A stretch of 64,000 bases of DNA from Isoetes taiwanensis. Its lineage: Eukaryota; Streptophyta; Lycopodiopsida; Isoetales; Isoetaceae. The notes under the pieces are model-generated. The model was not told the DNA's origin. It was given only the letters and a program-made list of their open reading frames with translations, and did no database searches. The DNA is taken from assembly GCA_021234155.1 (NCBI GenBank), contig JAJEKV010000012.1:1431062-1495061 (forward strand), in the 5' to 3' direction. Made by a program: the position numbers and the translations under genes. This document shows positions 13,536 to 26,644 of the stretch, one piece after another; position 1 is the first letter of the stretch; each line of letters begins with the position of its first letter.

Positions 13536-13802
13536 AACACCATTGTTTGTCTGCGGATGTACCGCGATCCCAATGGCGATGTTGTCACATTAGGAACACT
13601 CTATAGTTTCCAAAAAAACATATTTTTGTTATTACAGAGTTGATCTTAGATCCACCATAAGATCCATATTATAAATAATGTTATAATCAGATTGAAATCG
13701 GATCATCCTAATTTTAAAACGGTCGAGACTTCATCCGATTGAACCGGTTAGCCGAGATTTCTCCGCGACGACTCCCAATCATCGATTATCATGATTTGAT
13801 CC

Positions 13803-15510
13803 TTAAGGAAAACAGCCGAAAGGGAGGAAAAGCACCTGCAAAAGGGAAAAAGGAAGGAAAAAGGGCGGGGAAAAAGGGGAAGAGGAAAAAGGACAAAGAA
13901 AGGCATGGGAAGGAAAAATGGCACGGGAAAATGAAAAAACGAATAGAAACAGAGAAGGAAAAGGGCAACGAAAAAGAATGTGGCGCTGGAAGCAGGTGGG
14001 AAGAAGGGGACAAACGCATGGGAAAAGGGTAATCTGGAAAAGGTAAAAAAGTAATAGGCGTGGGAGATGCGAAACGTGGTATGGAACCGAAAGGCAACGA
14101 AAGGAAAAGCAAAGCAAAAGGGAAGGGGTGAAAGGGCATGGGAAGAAAGAAGAGGAAAAAGGTAAAGAAAGAGGAAGCCAAAGAGATACCAAAGAGAAAG
14201 GAAAAGGTACAGAAAAGCGCGCAAAAAGGAGAATGGAAGGGGAAATGACATGGAAAAAGGGAAAGCGAAAAGCGAAAGAGGAAAAAGGAAGATAAAAAAG
14301 GACGAAAAAGGAAGAGGGAAAAGGGTATGAAGCATTGGGTAAGGTGGGAAGAAGGGAACTAATAAAGTTTACGGGATGAGGGAAAGGAAAAGGGAAAATG
14401 AAAAAGTTGAAACCGAGAAGGAAATGGAAACGGATACCCAGGAAAAAGGGCATCGAGAAAGGGCAAAAAGGCATGGAAAAGGAAGAGGAAAAGTACGTGT
14501 GTTGAGAATAAAATAGGTGGCAATTTCAAAAAAAGGAAAATAAAAAAAGCAATAGAGAGAAAAAGCGTGAGGAAAGAGAGGAAGAAAAGCGCATTGAAGG
14601 GCGGTAAAGAAAAGAGGGGGTAAAGCGGTGGGAAGATGGGGTAATCGGCGAGGGTGCGGGAAACGTGCGAAACATGGAGAGCAAGGAATGGCAAAAAGGA
14701 AGTGAGAAGTACGAGGCGGCGGAAGAGCGTGAGAAAGGAAAAAGAGTGCCGTAAAAGGGGGTAAAAATGGAGAAGTGGCGCGGAAGAGAAAAAGGCGTAT
14801 GATGGGAAAAAAAAGAAAAAAGCAAGCATAAAATGATGAAAATGCCACCGGAAAGGAGGTGAAGAAAGGTGAAAGGGAAAGTTTTAAAATGAAAAAGAAC
14901 ATGGCGGTGCTGGAAAGCAAGCGGGCACTGGCGCTGCAGCGCGGCGGGGCGATGAAGCGGGCGAGAAAGCGAAAGCGGAAGCAGAAGGGGAAGTGGAAGG
15001 GGAAGGCTGCGGTGAGGGAAACGGAGAGGAAAATGTGGGTAAGAGATGGGAAAAAAGAGCAATGCATAAAGAGGAAGGCGATGGTGTTAAAGAAGGGCCG
15101 CCACAAAAAGTTGTGGCGAGAAGAAAGGGCATGGAAAAGGTAAGAGAAAAATGAAAAAAGAAAAGCGGAAACGGAAGTATGAAAAGGAAAGTGCTGAAGA
15201 AAACCTAATCGTAAAAAGGAAAATAAGTGGAAAGTGCGTATGGAAAGAGGTGGAAAAGCGGGAAAAAGGAGAAGGTGAAAGGGAAGGGAAAGCGAAGGTA
15301 CGGAAAGCGGGGAAGGGGCGGTTGGCGGTACAAGGAGTGGAGAAATGCCAGCCAGGGAGAAGAAGTGCGACAACGATGTGAGAAAGCAACAAGAAAAAAG
15401 AAAAGCAAAACCGCAGACAATGGAGGAAGGGCAGCCGAAACACGGATAGAGCAAAACCAAAGAAAGCGGGAAGGATATTGGGAAAATGCGCATGAAAAAG
15501 CCAGGCCTTT
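13803..15510 (+). repeat. Polypurine tract of the left arm (~1.7 kb)
   Basis: The plus strand is almost all A and G with scattered C and T, in irregular GGAAAAGG and AAAGGGAAAG words rather than one repeating unit. Stop codons are rare on the pyrimidine strand, giving spurious open frames of up to 374 codons rich in Phe, Pro, Ser and Leu (13,748-15,626, minus). Long strand asymmetry of this type can form triplex (H-DNA). It mirrors the polypyrimidine tract at 29,075-30,940. Confidence 0.85.
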
Positions 15511-18185
15511 GTCGACCGGACTTGGTTTCGGCTTATATGACGTGAGGAAAGAAGTCTGAAATTGTAATAGGTTCGGCCTGCGATGAAGCTCTTTACCCGT
15601 GCCCAAGAACGCCTGGCGCACCACACAGCGTTATGTTAAAATTACTGAATAATCAACACAAATGTTTTCTTTTGCTATGAAATTGAGCAAAAAGAAGTGT
15701 TTAATTTTGAGGTCAAATTTCCAGTAGGATTCAAATTGAGCTTTAATCCTGCTCATTGGTCGCTACAGTTACGCTTAAACCTTAACGCATAATCTTGCCA
15801 ATTTCTCGGACGAATGAACTGGAGCGCTTTTAGAGTTCTGCTGAAGGTGACTTGGTTCCATCGATGAGTTTTTCTTCCGCCCAACGGAATAAGCTTTCAA
15901 TCGGGATACCTGCAAAGCAATCGTGTAATTTTTTTTCCCATCGATTTTGCTCGATTCGCTGTATCGCGTACCATTGCACCTGGTTCTAAGGACCCTAGCT
16001 GGTTTAATTTTTGTTTTTACAAGATTCTGATTTCAATGGTTTCATTCTGTGGTTTTATTCCTTTATGTTCGTGATCCCATCTGCCTGGCATTCCTTAAAA
16101 TTGGCGACAGCAATCAGAGTTCTATTCTATGTATGCATATTTGATATGGTTGTTTAGTTGCGTTGCTTAAGAGAAGCCTGCAGGATTTTCCCCACCGCCG
16201 CCAGCCTCAAGAAATTCATGATATTAATAAGCCACCGTTAGTTTGGACTTAATTGCTCTGAGTCTGCGTCGAAGCGTCAACGGTTAGTTTCAAACTGCGT
16301 CGGATTATTAGCACTGGGCCCTTAGGCCGGTTGCCATTTTGTGATCGGAAATTGGGCTGCCACCAAATCATAGTGGCGCGAAGTCCTTCTGGTTCAGAGC
16401 ATACCTCGACGAAGATGATGGTCTGGCTGGCGGCGCGTGCTTTTGGTAGTACCGAACTGATCTGCTTGTTTTGCAATTGCCCACCGACGGAAGTGCGCAA
16501 CCTGCCGTTGTTCAACGATCCCTTCCGCAAAGCGCATCGGTTTTCGGTTTAAATTCTATCTCTGCAGCGAAACTTTTCATAGTGATGAGGGCGAGAGTTC
16601 TCTTACCAGATGAGCCTTTGGTTCCATTCCATACTGATGGGGACCCCAAGGTTCCATAAACATGGCGGTTAATCCGGGAAAGCTGCTCCGCAGGACCGCA
16701 GACGGACCTAGCAAAGTGTTTCATTCCATCGCCTTTGATCCTGACGCGTATGCTTTTAACACGTACCCGACCATGCAATCCAAGGATTTCCAAATTAAAA
16801 TTGTTCAAGAATATAGGAAGATGTTCTACCGCCGGAAGCCCTATTACTTCATTACCGCCCCGGCGCTTCCATAATTTAAACTCGTGATTTATGAATGAGG
16901 ATTCTTTTTTAGTCAAGTAAAAAAAAATTCATCCATTTTAATTTACTGCGATAGAAGATAGAAGATGTTTACATAAAGAGCAATAGATTTTCTCGTATTG
17001 CATAAAAGAATCAAAACAAAACATACATAAAAACACCTTAGTCCGCATTTCATATAATTTTACCGGTTTCTTTCCATAACTGCGGATTTCTTCAATGGCT
17101 ATTTATGGCACCGCTGGTATCTCATTCCTTCGTTCTTTTATAAATGTGATCTTAGCAAAATTTTCCCTTGAATTCGTCGTAAATGCTTTATTCCTCATAC
17201 GCCCTCCATCGCTTTAAGTGCCTAACCTGGTTTTTATAGCTTGGTCAAGTATTTCTTATCTAAACATGTATTCCTATTCACTTCACTTTTTCATTCCGTT
17301 AAGTGACTCTAGAATGCCTTCAATTAGCTACTCAGCTTCTTTATAATTACGCCATTCATATGGTTCTAGTAAATGCCACCACTATCATCTTTTGCACTTC
17401 ATACGTATCGTTCTAATTCAATGAGTCCAATGTGATTTGGTCGTGCTAATTGGTTCTTTTCCAGATCTCAAGATGTAGATATGAACAAATTTTTGCTGTA
17501 TTTCAGATTTGTCTATTACAAAAGCTTATGCTATTATTATTAACCTCGTAGTTTGCTATTGAATAACCTCGTAGAAGCTCAATGCTGGAATAACCTGCTC
17601 ATTATTATTAACCTGTAGTTTGTCGCTTTATTAACCTTGAAGTTCACGGTAGTTTCGTCGCTTGTCGCGGGATAAAAAAATGGGATGCATGGCCGGCACT
17701 TGTCATGGATGGACCTTCCAAGATTCCATGGAAGAAAGGTATGAATGATGTTCAAGCATTTACAAGCATCTAAGTCTAAAGATATGTGAATGTCTAAGTA
17801 GCATCTTTATGATGGAAGCTTCAAATCAGGCCGAACTCTATTCCTTCGCAGATTTGCCATACGTTATATTTTACGACATATAAAGAGATGCTGCCATCCA
17901 TGTATACCCGCTGAAATTAGATGAAGAACTATGGGCAAAAAATATCCATGTATTTCATTTTTGATCCGAGGTAGTTACTTAACCCGCACTGCAAACATCA
18001 TAACTAAAAGTATCATTTCTTTGATGGACCAACCACTTGTATTTTTGTCAAAAACAACCTGAAACTAAAATAACATAACAAGTTGTAGCCGTACAACAGA
18101 AAACCATCATAACGTATTCCTATTATAAGTTACCGACAACATAAGGAACTCTCAAAGGTTTGGATACATTTATGTTGCCATGTTA

Positions 18186-18290
18186 GTAGAATAGAATAGA
18201 ATAGAATAGAATAGTTTTTTAACGCCCACGGCGATCGTGTTTAGGTCATGGGACCCATGCTAATGGGCTAGTATAACTATTACTACTAGG
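18186..18290 (-). mobile_element. Short retroposon end, (GAATA)n family, copy 2
   Basis: Same series as 11,893-11,983: an AGAATAGAATAG run, TTTTTTAACG, CCACGGCGA, TAGGTCATGGGACCCATG, AATGGGCTAGTA and ATTACTACTAGG. It sits in the left arm of the giant inverted repeat and has no counterpart at the matching place in the right arm, so it probably inserted after the arms formed. Confidence 0.55.
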
Positions 18291-19016
18291 CAAACATAAA
18301 TAAATTGCATGTGAAACCATTTTACCGTGTTTTGTAATGTTATTACTTCTTATACAATGTAGTGTGAAAGCTCCTATATAAATTTAATTTTAATTTAGCA
18401 TAACAATTAATTTGTTAACTTAAATTTTACCTTTATTTAACCCTATAGTGTGAAAGTACCCTTATCATAAAGGGGACAAAATGGCATATAACATCACACC
18501 TGTGATTTAGCTTTATATCAACACCTTCTGCCAAAGACAAGGTTATAGGCCAGTATCCCCAACCGTTAGTCCATGACCACCCTCAAGCAAATTTTCCTGT
18601 AAAGCCAACAAGAATTAGATAGGGAAAATAGGCCAATCAGCTAAAATGCAGGCTAAACCCCATGACTCATCCTGAATTCTGGCATCGTATATTCATTCGC
18701 TACGGAATGCAAACCATCCTCGGTGCCTACATAGATATCATTGCAAACTCAAATGCCTAGACCTTCCATGCACTCACAGAATAAAAGCAAACAAAAACAT
18801 TGACATTAAATATGCAAGACATCAATTATCATATCTCAATAAAATATTTAAGAAACATTATAAGTCTAATCACAAAAGATAGCTTAAGTCTGGATGTCTT
18901 TCAAGCAATAAATGGAGGCGTCTTCAAAATTGACGATCCTCAGATACTCTTCGGAATTTTTCATTTGAGAAAAACTCTAATTTGAAATGTTTCATTCGGC
19001 TAATCTACTAGATTGA

Positions 19017-22000
19017 AATATGTACTATACCTTTCTAATTAAGCCTCAAAGATCTCCCCAACTTTTGATACCACTTCTCGATTTGATGACTCCTTCCTTG
19101 CCTAAAGTGTATAGTCGTGTTATAAAAGCATGTATCATTTTAGTTACTCTAGTAATTTTCCAAATAAAATAGGATAAAAATGTTTCCGCCCCACAAACCA
19201 ATTAGCTCTCAGTAGCTACCGTGACATTTTGGGAAGGTGTTATCCATTATAGCTAGGATGCTGAAGCATCACCTCCTCGCGAGAGCCGCTGGCAAATTGT
19301 CACACTTGTTGTAGTGAACTCCACTGTGCTTTGTTAATAATAACAACAGCAAATCCACTTATCTATATCCGGCCCAAGAAAGTAATAGCCAAATACATAA
19401 ACTCCGATTTTTCTGGCTGCCTGCAAAACCATGTACCAAACGGAGTCACTTGTTTTGCATCCACCATCTAAGACCAACAAACTAAAGTCTCAACAATGGT
19501 TTCGCGATAATTTATATAATCTCATATTCATAAGATACATATCTATATTAAAACACGAAAAATAATATTTACTCAAAGCTAATGGATTCTATCCCATGGA
19601 CTCACCAAACTACACCACCAAAATCATAATTCTATCTTTTCATGCTAACTCTAATACGTATCCGTGATGTTTACTTTATTTTTACGGTCATGTATCACCA
19701 AAATGAATAATCACTTCCCAACGTAATTTTAGGTATCTTTCAAAATTAAATCTATCATGGCAAACTGCTGCCTCTCATTACATTTATCTCGCATTCTCTA
19801 CAAGTTGATGAACGGGAAAGAGCTGTAATGGAAGCCCAATTAGGTTTAAAACCTTTGAGATGGAAACCCGAGAACGTTAGCATCATTCGCCAAGGTATTC
19901 TCTCCCATTTTAGATATTAGAAGCATTCTTATGCCAAAACCAGCTTCCCCAAGGAAATGATAAACTTGAAATCCTGGTAGCAACGCCTAGATCCAAAACT
20001 ACTCCTAGGAACGATTCTGCCACCATCGGCTTCGCTATAATATACATTTACGCTGCCTGCTGCGTGCATCGATGCCTGCATGATATGTTCCTATATCAGA
20101 CTTCATGCTAATTCGTATAGCAACTCCAAAGCTTCGGCACGATTTGATTGCCAATAATCTAATCGCTATGAATATATATAATTTCTCTCATGATTTAGAG
20201 CTTAATCCCAAAACCTAATCCGAGTTAGGAAGCAGAGAGCAAGCTCGTAATCAAGACGTGGGAGCAAAGGGATGCTCTACTATATCCCGTGACATAAGAG
20301 AGGATGCCAGCTTCCATCAATCGTGAGATGGTCTTCATAAAATAGACAATCGCCGCATCTCTACCTGTTGATGATTTTATCCGATGATGAAGAGTCGGTA
20401 CCACGTAAAATTCGGCTGTAAATTCTAGTTCTCTTTGTCACAAGCTGCGAAAAATTCACTTAAAACCGGGTCAGATTCGTCAAAATTACCGTAAGATATA
20501 TCATTAGAGAAGACATTGGCAAAATCGTCAATCGTAAGAAGAATAGTCAAAAAAATCGTCAGCAAAATAGTTAAAAACATCATTAGAGAAATCATAAAAA
20601 AAAATTGTCAACAAAATCGTCTTGTCAGGTTGTTCGTCTATTTAAATTTTGTCTGGATTTCCATTTTGTTTCAGAATTTAAAAAATTTGTATTGATTCTA
20701 TGAGTGTCCTCAGATTTTCAATTACACGCCTTTGTAATGTCGCTTAAAGTTAACATGAATTTATGCTACAAGTTATAAAGAAATAAGAGCATACAAGGTT
20801 CAGTCCGTTGTTTTAAATGTACCACAGCCATATTAAGATAATCTAAAAATTTAAATCCACTACAATAATCACTCAGGAAACCACTATAGATGTGGTTTTT
20901 ATATCGTAATTTTATTCCTAATAAAGTTCACATAACATAGTGGTTTCATAATCCAGCGTATTGGTTCATGTTGCTTTCTTATTATAGCATGGCTTCATTA
21001 AACCTATATTGTTTTATTATATATTTCAGCACCAACAAGGTTATTCATGTTGGTTTTCTAATCACATTAGTTTATTAAATCAAATGTGTTGTGTAGCATA
21101 TTTTTTCAACACAACTTTAATGTGGCAATGCTCCCATTGATTTTCATCACAAAGTTGAAGTACTTTATGGCATGTTTTTTATACCAACTTTTAAATGCCA
21201 TGGTGGTTATCTTCATGCTATATTTTATATCACTATGTGTTATAAAATGCTATTGTGGTTTATTTTATACTCAATACCAAGTTAATTGTCATGGTAATTA
21301 CTCATATTGTACTCTCCTAAGAGAGTACTTGGCATAGTGATTACTCACAAGGCACCCAAAAACAATTATCATAATTAACCACCAAAACCACTATAGATAT
21401 GGTCTTTATATTTTTGTTTTTTTGCTCACCTCTAGGACCTTATTCAAATATGAAAAAAATCACAAACATATTCCTTGTACTCTATTATTGTTCAGTCTCT
21501 TGTAAATTGTTTTGCATCTTTAGAAAGCAATATATGATACGGTTTCTAACCATACGTGGTTTCCATTCACACTTCTACATTAACTAGCCGAGTTTATATC
21601 ATGATCTTCTCTATCGTGTTGTTCAAAACTATGGGTCACTACTTACTAATATAAGATCATTTATCGCTAGACATTAGAATCAACTACTTTTCAATGTACT
21701 ATGTGTAACCTAATGCATACTTTGATGCATTAGAAAAATGTCACAAATATAATATCCGGTATATTTTCTTTGATGCATATGTTCCCTAGCTCTGGCCCCT
21801 TCCCTTGTTGATCCATTTACACCGCAGTAGATAATAAGTTGAATGTTAGTGCATTCATACACTTTTAGCAAAAGTTTTGGTTCCAAAGATACAATCCATC
21901 CAATTTCATATTTAGGAATTATCTATAGATGCTTTCTACCTATTGATATCAATGTAGGAGCATGCCAAGCATAGATAGTTTTCCCACTTGGATTCTTGTT

Positions 22001-22547
22001 GAGACACTCTATCATCACACAATCATCTACTCTAATGTAGCAATTGGTTAGCAAGCCCTGCTAGGTTTTATACTAAGATTTTTCCTCAAAACCTTCTAGG
22101 CCAAGGTAAATTTTTAATCTTGGCTAATAAGCCCGTTGTCCTTTTGTTTGGGTCTCCTGAAGTAGGCTATTTGGTCTTCGCGGATGATAAGAGGCCAAAC
22201 CTTCAACAAATGCTAAGACTAATCGAGAAATGCTCTAAAATGTTTTCATCAAACTCATAGGGTTGAAATGCGTAATTTTCCTAATTCTATGATTTTATTA
22301 AGTGAATAATGACTCTTGATGTCTAGTCAATTCAAAAAGGCTCGGCAGGTTTGAAGATAAATACTTTAGGATCTTACCGAGGCATAACACATGCCTAGCG
22401 TTGCTAATATTATAGATATTTACTCTCTACCGAGAACGCTATTACTATTTAACGCATTTTAGATCTTTCAACCATTTGCTAAAAGATATTGATATGCCAA
22501 CCAATAGTTTTAAATGAAGAAGCAAGCCAGAGGAGGCCACTCTTTGA
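19017..22547. other. Unpaired loop between the arms of the giant inverted repeat
   Basis: About 3.5 kb separates the innermost paired anchors (19,001-19,016 and 22,548-22,563). I see no convincing coding domain. A CACTA-like subterminal block occupies 20,859-21,412. A short VFADD-like peptide can be read near 22,170 on the plus strand, but without supporting sequence on either side. Confidence 0.5.
20859..21412 (+). mobile_element. CACTA-like terminus with degenerate subterminal repeats
   Basis: The block opens near 20,860 with CACTACAATAATCACTC, close to the CACTACAA start of En/Spm (CACTA) transposons. It then carries many degenerate 25-30-bp repeats around a core like CATNGTGGTTTTCTTAT, for example TAGTGGTTTCATAAT, CATGTTGGTTTTCTAAT, CATGGTGGTTATCTTCAT and TATTGTGGTTTATTTTAT. 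The phrase ACCACTATAGATGTGG at about 20,879 is repeated as ACCACTATAGATATGG near 21,388. Subterminal arrays of this kind bind the transposase in CACTA elements. I could not find the opposite terminus, so the element is incomplete or its partner end is diverged. Confidence 0.4.
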
Positions 22548-23340
22548 TCAATCTAGTAGATTAATAGAGCATTTCCATCTTCAGCTTTCAAAAAAAAAAT
22601 TGAGAAGAAGAGTATGCAGAGGATACCGCCAATTTTGAAGGCCTTTTCCATTGTGCTTGAAAGACATCCGCATCTTTAAGCTATCTTTGTGATTAGATCA
22701 TAATGTTTCTTAAATATTTTATTGAGATAATGATAACTGATGTCTTGCATATTTAATGTCAATATTTTGTTTGCTTTATTACAGAGTGGAAGGTCTTATT
22801 TAATCGAAGTTTTGCAAATGATATCTCCATGTAGGGTTCTAAGGATGGTTTGCATTCTCATGCAATTTATATCCTGTCGGAATTTGGGATGAGGTACAGG
22901 GTTTAATACCATTTGTGATCGCTATTTTCCCTATCTAATTTCTTAATCCGGCTGGCTTCTATTATGAAAAATTCTGTTTGAGGGTGGTCAGCATCAACGG
23001 CTGGGATAATCGGGCTCATAACCTTGTCTTTGGCGTAAGGTGTTGGATATAAAGCTAAATCATAGGGTGTGATGTTATATTACTTATCCCCTTTATGATA
23101 AGGGTACTTTCACACTATAGGGTTAAATTAAGGTAAAATTTAAGTTAACAAATTCAATTGTTATGCCAAATTACAAATTTATGAGTTTTCATTAATTACC
23201 GTTATGTCACAATAACATTACAAAACCCTCGTTAAAATGGTTTCACATGCAATTTGTTATGTTATCTACCAACATAACTTTTCACGAGTTCCTTATGTTA
23301 ATCACTTCTATTCTTTAATCTACACCGCATAAAAGTTCCT

Positions 23341-23760
23341 CAAGCCATGGGGTATGCAAGTACAAAATTTGCTATATCAGATAACAAGATTCGCAGAAAA
23401 TACTATAAGATTTCAAGCTTTAATACTATATGGTGTTGATTTTGTACATGCAAAATACAATATGAGGGCTCTCGCCGCCTCTATCACGCCACCCCCGCGG
23501 TGAATATGCACCCAAACCAGTTTTAAGGGGATTTAATTTAAATGTGTTGAACCCAATGGTTGTAAGTAATTAATGTCAATGGTAGTTATGTGTTGGTTGT
23601 TAATGTCAATGGTTGTTACATGTTGGGGATTTAATTTTATATGTTGGATGTTACCGGTTTGTGTTGCAAAATTTTTGTCTCCCTTCTGCCTTAGGACGTC
23701 GGTGAGAAATAAATTGTAGAATTCAAACTGTAAAAAACTAGAATTCATTTGAGGCTTTCA
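23341..23760 (+). repeat. Partial copy of the 1-kb palindrome family
   Basis: From GGTATGCAAGTACAAAATTTG through ATATGGTGTTGATT to TGGATGTTACCGG it matches 25,750-26,110 in the same orientation, with small indels. Only one half of the palindrome is present. It lies in right-arm sequence missing from the left arm, so it is a secondary insertion. Confidence 0.6.
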
Positions 23761-25243
23761 TCAATTGTAGCTTTGAATTTCATCACAATAAAAAACAAAT
23801 AGAACATAAGTAAAAGCGTTTTCATAAAAGATAGATGATCGATCCCATTATTCAAAAGTCATAAAAAATTTGCAACACCCATAATAATGGCAAAATATTT
23901 TCTAACTCGAATTTAACAAAGAAATTCTTTGGCCTCCATGGATTCTGTGGTGAGGTTCAAAGTAAAGTCTTTCGCTTGTTAGCACAAGGATTTCTAGAAG
24001 CCTTGAATTGGCTAACCCGCCTTCAAAATCTAAAATGCATGGTATCTTTGCAAGCTTCATTCTGAATGATCCATAAAACAATATCCAGCCAGCATCCTCG
24101 CGATTAATCACCGGTAGGATGTGGAAAGCCTACCAAACCCTACTTTCTCGAAAAATTGTCGCTTTAAATATAGATAACTTTAACCAAACATATCCATATC
24201 ATACACTATCAAAGATCCTGAGTGAGTTTTCCAAATCTAAATAAAAATCATCTCAAACAGAAATTGATCAAAATTTTATGATAAGAAAGTCTAGTTTACC
24301 AGGGCAAACCGTGAATTACGCGCCCTTCAAGCCATTCACGTGTCTATTATGCACCACACACACAAAAAGAGAGCTATGTGAGCCATCAATATCAATTACG
24401 CACCACACGCGACAAAAAGGTCTTTTCGCCAGGAGCCATTGGTCGTTTACCACAAAAAAGGCTTTTGTTGTGAGCCACCGCCGCTGACCTACTGAAAAAA
24501 AAGGCTAAACTCAATGGCTCTAAATCTGCACTCTGGGATGCACGCGATTAAGACATCCATTCAATACATCACTAAATCATAGGATCATATGGGAAAAACT
24601 AGTTGAAAAGCATACAAAACATTAAAGAAACCCCATGTTTATTACGCCACATATTGTGAACTGCTAATCCGTTGGTTCTTCAATACGGTACAACCACAAC
24701 TTGTTATGTTATTTAAGTTTCCTCGCTGTTTTTCAAATGAAAAATACAAGTATAACCTATCCTAAAAAGCAATGCCCTGCTAAGTGATATGTTTACCTGT
24801 GTCCTGACTCTCAGAATCTCACTCGATCAAGAATAAATACATGGATATTTTTTGCCATAGTTTTGTCTAATTTCTGGCATACATGGATGACATCTCTTCA
24901 TATTCCTATAAAATATGTATATGGCAACTGCAGAATAGAGAGAAGTTAATGATTGGCTTCCATCATAAGATGCTGCATTACGCATGCTTCTAAGCTTTGA
25001 TACACCGTGAAATACTTGAACATCATTCATACCTTTCTTCCACATGGAATAATCGGAAGGTCCATCCATGACAAGTGCCAAAGATGCATCCCATTTTTAT
25101 CCATAGCAAACAGCTAGTTGCCAAAGTTAATAAAACAAGAACTACAAAGTTAATAATAATAGACACAAGCTATTCAACAAGAACTACAGTTATTCTAACA
25201 AAGAACTACAAAGAAATCCATGTGTTATTCAACACATAACAAG

Positions 25244-26313
25244 AATACATTTCATATTGTAGGTTTGGAACTTTAATCTAACCGCAAGGTGAATCATGCA
25301 TTACCTTTAAGCTAGAGATGGAGCATCCAAAATCATATGGATTGATAAACAATGGTGTCATTGTGAAAAGAGAAATAGTTGTAGCTGAAGTAATAATAAG
25401 GTATATATCAATGTAGGTTTTCTCAGGTTGTAAACTTTATGACTTTCGGTCAATGGATCGCCTCTAAGGCCCTAAGGGGCCAAAAATTTTTTTGCAACAC
25501 AAACCAACATCCACCATATATAAAAATTAAATCCCCAACACATAACAACTATTGACATTAACAACCAACACATAACTACTCATTGACATTTCACCACCAT
25601 GTCCAACACATTTAAATTAAAAATCCCCCTTTAAACCCCTTCTTGGTTTGGGTGCATATTCACACGCGGTGACTGCGGCAACCAGAGCTTCCTGATAGGC
25701 ATATTCACCCCTTTATTCCTTAATCTATACCCATCGAAGTCTCTCGTTTGTGGGTATGCAAGTACAAAATTTGGTTATACTCAGATAATAAGATCTCAAG
25801 AAATACTATAAGATTTCAAGCTTTAATACTATATGGTGTTGATTCTCAGACGCAAAATACAATTAAGAGGGCCTTCACGCCCCCACGCCACCCCCGTGAA
25901 TATGCACCCAAACCAAAGGGGTTTAAGGGATTTTAATTTAAAATGTGTTGGACCCAATGGTTATGTTAAATTAATGTCAATGGTAGTTATGTGTTGTTGG
26001 TTGTTAATGCTCAATGGTTGTTATGTGTTGGGATTTAATTTTATATGTTGGATGTTAATGTCGAAGTTGCAAAATTTTTGTTCTTCGTGGGCCTTTAGGA
26101 CGCCCCATTATTCAAAGTCATAAAGTTTACAACACAAAGAAAACCTCTATTAGTGCTACATATTGTTACTTCCACATGTCCATTTCTCTTTCACAATGAC
26201 ACCATTGTTTATCAATCCATATGATTTTGATGCTCCATCTCTAGTTTGTAATGCATGATTCGTCTTTATTTGCCGATTAAAAGTTCCAAACCTGCTGGGC
26301 TTATAAATGTATT
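25244..26313. repeat. ~1.07-kb palindrome (foldback element)
   Basis: The two halves are inverted copies around a centre near 25,778. Pairs seen: GAATACATTT plus AGGTTTGGAACTTTAA (25,252-25,275) with TTAAAAGTTCCAAACC (from 26,278); AAAATCATATGGATTGATAA near 25,330 with its complement near 26,210; GTTGTAAACTTTATGAC at about 25,427 with GTCATAAAGTTTACAAC near 26,117; and CAACACATTTAAATTAAA with TTTAATTTAAAATGTGTTG. The arms are about 520 bp. No protein is encoded, so this is a non-autonomous foldback or MITE-like element, or a local inverted duplication. Confidence 0.7.
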
Positions 26314-26644
26314 CTCGTGGCCACCGCTTGACCGATTCATGCGGACAGTAGGCAGTGTGGAATAACTACCAGCAAGTGGCGAACTGCTTTGTTGATTAAA
26401 GCCAAAGGCCGCTATGAACAATCCCAAGCCGAAATATCCAAGAGTTGAAAGCAAACAAGGCCCAAACTTGGAATCAAGAACATAGGAAGGAAACAAAGGG
26501 GTTTTATAAAGACTAATAAATCAGAAACCAATACCTTGTAAAACATTATGCTAATCAAGAAACATTAAAACAAATACCTTGTAAGTGTGAGCAAAAATCC
26601 ATCTCGCGGGTAGTAAATCCAATTCCAATAAGAATCTAAGAGGG

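Larger units (their letters stand above)
13540..19016 (+). repeat. Giant inverted repeat, left arm
   Basis: This stretch matches the reverse complement of 22,548-31,200 in order. Anchors seen by eye: 13,791-13,800 with 30,941-30,950 (ATGATTTGAT); 15,518 with 29,046 (GGACTTGGTTTC); 16,891 with 27,663 (ATGAATGAGGATTC); 17,030 with 27,521 (AAAACACCTT); 17,696-17,716 with 25,059-25,079; 18,311 with 23,246; 18,439 with 23,123 (AACCCTATAGTGTG); 18,801-18,823 with 22,739-22,761; 19,001-19,016 with 22,548-22,563. Paired coordinates sum to about 44,550-44,740 in the outer part and about 41,560 in the inner part, so the right arm has gained roughly 3 kb. The arms are clearly diverged, with many small indels, and neither keeps a convincing gene. 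It may be a transposon with very long terminal inverted repeats or two opposed copies of one element. Confidence 0.8.

Noticed and set aside
13748-15626. Long minus-strand open frames (up to 374 codons) in the polypurine tract
   Set aside because: They are Phe/Pro/Ser/Leu monotony caused by the near-absence of stop codons in pyrimidine-only sequence. Several frames are open at once and no domain is present.
16512-16916. 134-codon minus-strand frame as a gene in the left arm
   Set aside because: The matching region of the right arm is aligned at DNA level but full of indels and stops, so the frame is not conserved. No domain was recognised.
19300-19320. TTGTAGTG as the second end of the CACTA-like element
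   Set aside because: It points away from the CACTACAA start at 20,860 rather than enclosing it.
22160-22250. VFADD-containing peptide suggesting a reverse transcriptase
   Set aside because: Only about 30 residues resemble RT motif C and its surroundings. No motif A or B text was found upstream, so chance is likely.
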